From Mycolicibacterium austroafricanum (GTDB taxonomy: Bacteria; Actinomycetota; Actinomycetes; Mycobacteriales; Mycobacteriaceae), in NCBI RefSeq assembly GCF_000612725.1, contig NZ_HG964454.1, positions 496,750 through 560,749 on the forward strand: a stretch of 64,000 nt of DNA. The letters are read 5' to 3'. This document shows positions 62,145 to 64,000 of this stretch, one piece after another. The position numbers and the translations under genes are program-made. Every line of letters starts with the position of its first letter. Positions within the stretch are counted from its first letter, which is position 1. The notes under the pieces are model-generated. The model had not been told where the DNA came from and ran no database searches. It saw only the letters and a list, made by a program, of their open reading frames with translations.

Positions 62145-63653
62145 TCAGACGACGGCCAGCGGCAGGGTGCCCGGCCGGACCGGGGCCGGCAGATCGGAGT
62201 CACCCATCAGGTAGGCGTCGACGGCGTGCGCGGCGCTGCGGCCCTCGGCGATCGCCCAGACGATCAGCGACGCGCCCCGGTGCGCGTCCCCGCAGACGAA
62301 CACGCCCGGCGCGTCGGTCTGCCAGTCCGAACCGCACGGCACGGTGCCGCGCCGGCTCAGCGTCAAACCGAGTTTGTCCAGCAGCGCCATGTGTTCGACA
62401 CCCTCGAATCCGATTGCCAGCAGCGCCAGTTCGCAGGGGATCTCCAATGACTCCCCGACCGGGACGATGTGCCTGCGGCCCGCCTCGTCGCGTTCGACCT
62501 TGACCTCGGCGATCTCCATCGCGCGCAGGTTGCCGCGGTCGTCGCCGAGGAAGCGCTGCACGGCCACCTCGTACCGACGGTGTCCGCCCTCGGCGTGCGC
62601 CGGGGACAGCCGGGTGCGCAGCACGATCGGCCAGGTCGGCCATGGTGAGCGCGATTCGTCGCGAAGCTCGGGGGGTTCGGGGTTGTAGTCCAGCTGCGTC
62701 ACCGACGTGGCACCCTGCCGGTGCGCGGTGCCCAGGCAGTCGGCGCCGGTATCGCCGCCGCCGATGATGACGACGTGCTTGCCCTCGGCGCTGACCCCGC
62801 TGGGTCCGTCGCCTTCGCATTCCTTGTTGGCGGGCACCAGGTGTTCCATCGCCAGGTGCACGCCGGCGAGGTCGCGGCCCTCGACGTCGTTGTCGCGGGC
62901 ACGCAGGGCCCCGACCGCGAGCACGACGGCGTCGTGCTGGGCCCGCAGCTGCTCCACCGGAAGGTCGACGCCCACTTCGCATTCGGTGACGAAGCGGGTT
63001 CCCTCGGCCCGCATCTGGGCGAGCCGCTGATTCAGGATGGACTTCTCCAGCTTGTACTCGGGGATGCCGTAGCGCATCAGACCGCCGATTCGGTCGTCGC
63101 GCTCGTAGACGGTGACGTCGTGGCCGGCGCGGGTCAGCTGTTGCGCCGCAGCCAGACCCGCGGGACCCGAACCGACGACGGCGACCTTCTTGCCGGTCGA
63201 GATCGCGGCGGGCTGGGGCTCGACGATGCCGTCCATCCAGGCCTGGTCGGCGATCGTCTGTTCGATCCGCTTGATCGTGACGCTGCCACCGGTCTGCTCC
63301 TCGGCGATGGACAGCACACAGGCCGCCTCGCATGGCGCCGGACACAGCCGACCCGTGAACTCCGGGAAGTTGTTGGTCGCGTGCAGACGCTCACTCGCCG
63401 CATCCCACCGGCCCCGGCGCACCAGGTCATTCCACTCGGGAATCAGGTTGCCCAGCGGACAGCCCGCGGTTCCGGAGTGGCAGAACGGGATTCCACAGTC
63501 CATACAGCGGCGGGCCTGCTGGGACACTTCGCCGGCGCGCTGATGAGGGTCCTGTCGTTCGTAGACCTCGCGCCAGTCGCCGACCCGTTCGTCGACGGGC
63601 CGCTTGGCGGCCTCCACCTTGGCCACCTCGAGAAATCCGTGTGGATCAGCCAC
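62145..63653 (-). CDS. gltD: Glutamate synthase small subunit
   Basis: A 502-residue FAD- and Fe-S-containing oxidoreductase that passes electrons from NADPH to the large subunit. N-terminal Fe-S cysteines in RRCMDCGIPFCHSGTAGC (48-65) and GRLCPAPCEAACVL, FAD motif VVGSGPAGLAAAQQL and NADPH motif IIGGGDTGADCLG, and the terminal FVCGDAHRGASL. ATG 63653 overlaps the gltB stop by 8 nt. Confidence 0.95.
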   Translation of the reverse strand: MADPHGFLEVAKVEAAKRPVDERVGDWREVYERQDPHQRAGEVSQQARRCMDCGIPFCHSGTAGCPLGNLIPEWNDLVRRGRWDAASERLHATNNFPEFTGRLCPAPCEAACVLSIAEEQTGGSVTIKRIEQTIADQAWMDGIVEPQPAAISTGKKVAVVGSGPAGLAAAQQLTRAGHDVTVYERDDRIGGLMRYGIPEYKLEKSILNQRLAQMRAEGTRFVTECEVGVDLPVEQLRAQHDAVVLAVGALRARDNDVEGRDLAGVHLAMEHLVPANKECEGDGPSGVSAEGKHVVIIGGGDTGADCLGTAHRQGATSVTQLDYNPEPPELRDESRSPWPTWPIVLRTRLSPAHAEGGHRRYEVAVQRFLGDDRGNLRAMEIAEVKVERDEAGRRHIVPVGESLEIPCELALLAIGFEGVEHMALLDKLGLTLSRRGTVPCGSDWQTDAPGVFVCGDAHRGASLIVWAIAEGRSAAHAVDAYLMGDSDLPAPVRPGTLPLAVV

Positions 63654-64000
63654 GGCTCGCCTCCATGATCGCGGTGTCGACGTCCCGGCCCTCCGCCTTG
63701 GCCATCCGGGTCGCCTGCAGCACCCGCTGGAAGTCCCGCGGCATCACCTTCGTGAATTGCGCACTGCGCCTTGGCCAATCAGACAACACCGACGTCGCAA
63801 CAGTGCTACCCGTGTAATGGGCGTGCTGGGCGACCACGTCGCGCAGCCACGCCAGGTCCTCCGGTTCGAGAGCCTGCAACTCCACCATGTCGGTGTTCAC
63901 CCGCGACGGGTCGAGCCCCAGCACGAACGCGATACCGCCCGACATGCCCGCCGCCATGTTGCGGCCGATCTTGCCGAGCACCACCACTCGGCCACCCGTC
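63646..64000 (-). CDS. gltB: Glutamate synthase large subunit, C-terminal fragment
   Basis: The last 117 residues of GltB run off the right edge of the window, starting TGGRVVVLGKIGRNMAAGMS, the signature of the C-terminal beta-helix region. It ends ATRMAKAEGRDVDTAIMEAS. With GltD it makes two glutamate from glutamine and 2-oxoglutarate. Confidence 0.93.
   Translation of the reverse strand, partial: TGGRVVVLGKIGRNMAAGMSGGIAFVLGLDPSRVNTDMVELQALEPEDLAWLRDVVAQHAHYTGSTVATSVLSDWPRRSAQFTKVMPRDFQRVLQATRMAKAEGRDVDTAIMEASRG

Noticed and set aside
1..64000. CRISPR array
   Set aside because: No regularly spaced identical repeats were seen; the only tandem units are the coding 27-bp repeats in the lipoprotein gene.

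Overview
The window is GC-rich actinobacterial DNA, almost certainly from a rapidly growing mycobacterium (Mycolicibacterium-like). The right half carries a gene order I recognise from Mycobacterium smegmatis: gltB-gltD, pyruvate kinase, tesB, cydABDC, a glutamine-type ABC transporter with a two-component system, a DUF2339 membrane protein, dps, an Rv1625c-type adenylate cyclase, tRNA-Leu, pdtaR and livJHMGF. Many genes overlap through GTGA or ATGA junctions. This assignment comes from reading the sequence and from family knowledge; no database search was run.

Layout. 1-217: one end of an IS256-like element, inserted into or against the 5' end of a large GTPase gene. 217-6760: a four-gene cassette with two dynamin-like GTPases carrying three G domains in total, an unknown protein, and a PD-(D/E)XK nuclease-like protein. 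6761-7756: about 1 kb without a convincing gene, holding IS-like repeats and duplicated 11-bp palindromes. 7757-9670: a membrane protein and a TrpB2-type enzyme. 9798-18372: a divergent amine/gamma-glutamyl catabolic locus. An RpiR regulator and a class II amidotransferase face a five-gene operon of glutamine synthetase-like ligase, APC permease, class III aminotransferase, amidohydrolase and Orn/Lys/Arg decarboxylase. 18410-20498: small hypotheticals and an alpha/beta hydrolase. 20679-25029: a membrane-anchored RNase T2, divergent from an operon of a polytopic membrane protein and a reverse transcriptase; a structured RNA with a terminator covers the end of the RT gene. 25110-26102: a TspO-like protein and a repeat-rich lipoprotein. 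26256-30659: phnDCE plus an alcohol dehydrogenase. 31042-38482: wax ester synthase/DGAT, TetR-MmpL pair, SDR and DUF167. 38595-43717: branched-chain amino acid transporter. 43927-64000: the conserved block listed above.

Two regions could be undescribed systems. The first is the GTPase/nuclease cassette beside the IS end at 217-6760, which looks like a defence island. The second is the reverse transcriptase with its membrane partner and 3' structured RNA at 21531-25029. The RT keeps the catalytic aspartates (D157 and the YNDD box at 253-256), and its 3' end lies inside a 13-bp perfect stem followed by a kissing-loop-capable terminator hairpin. I do not recognise this combination among the retron, DGR or DRT types I know.
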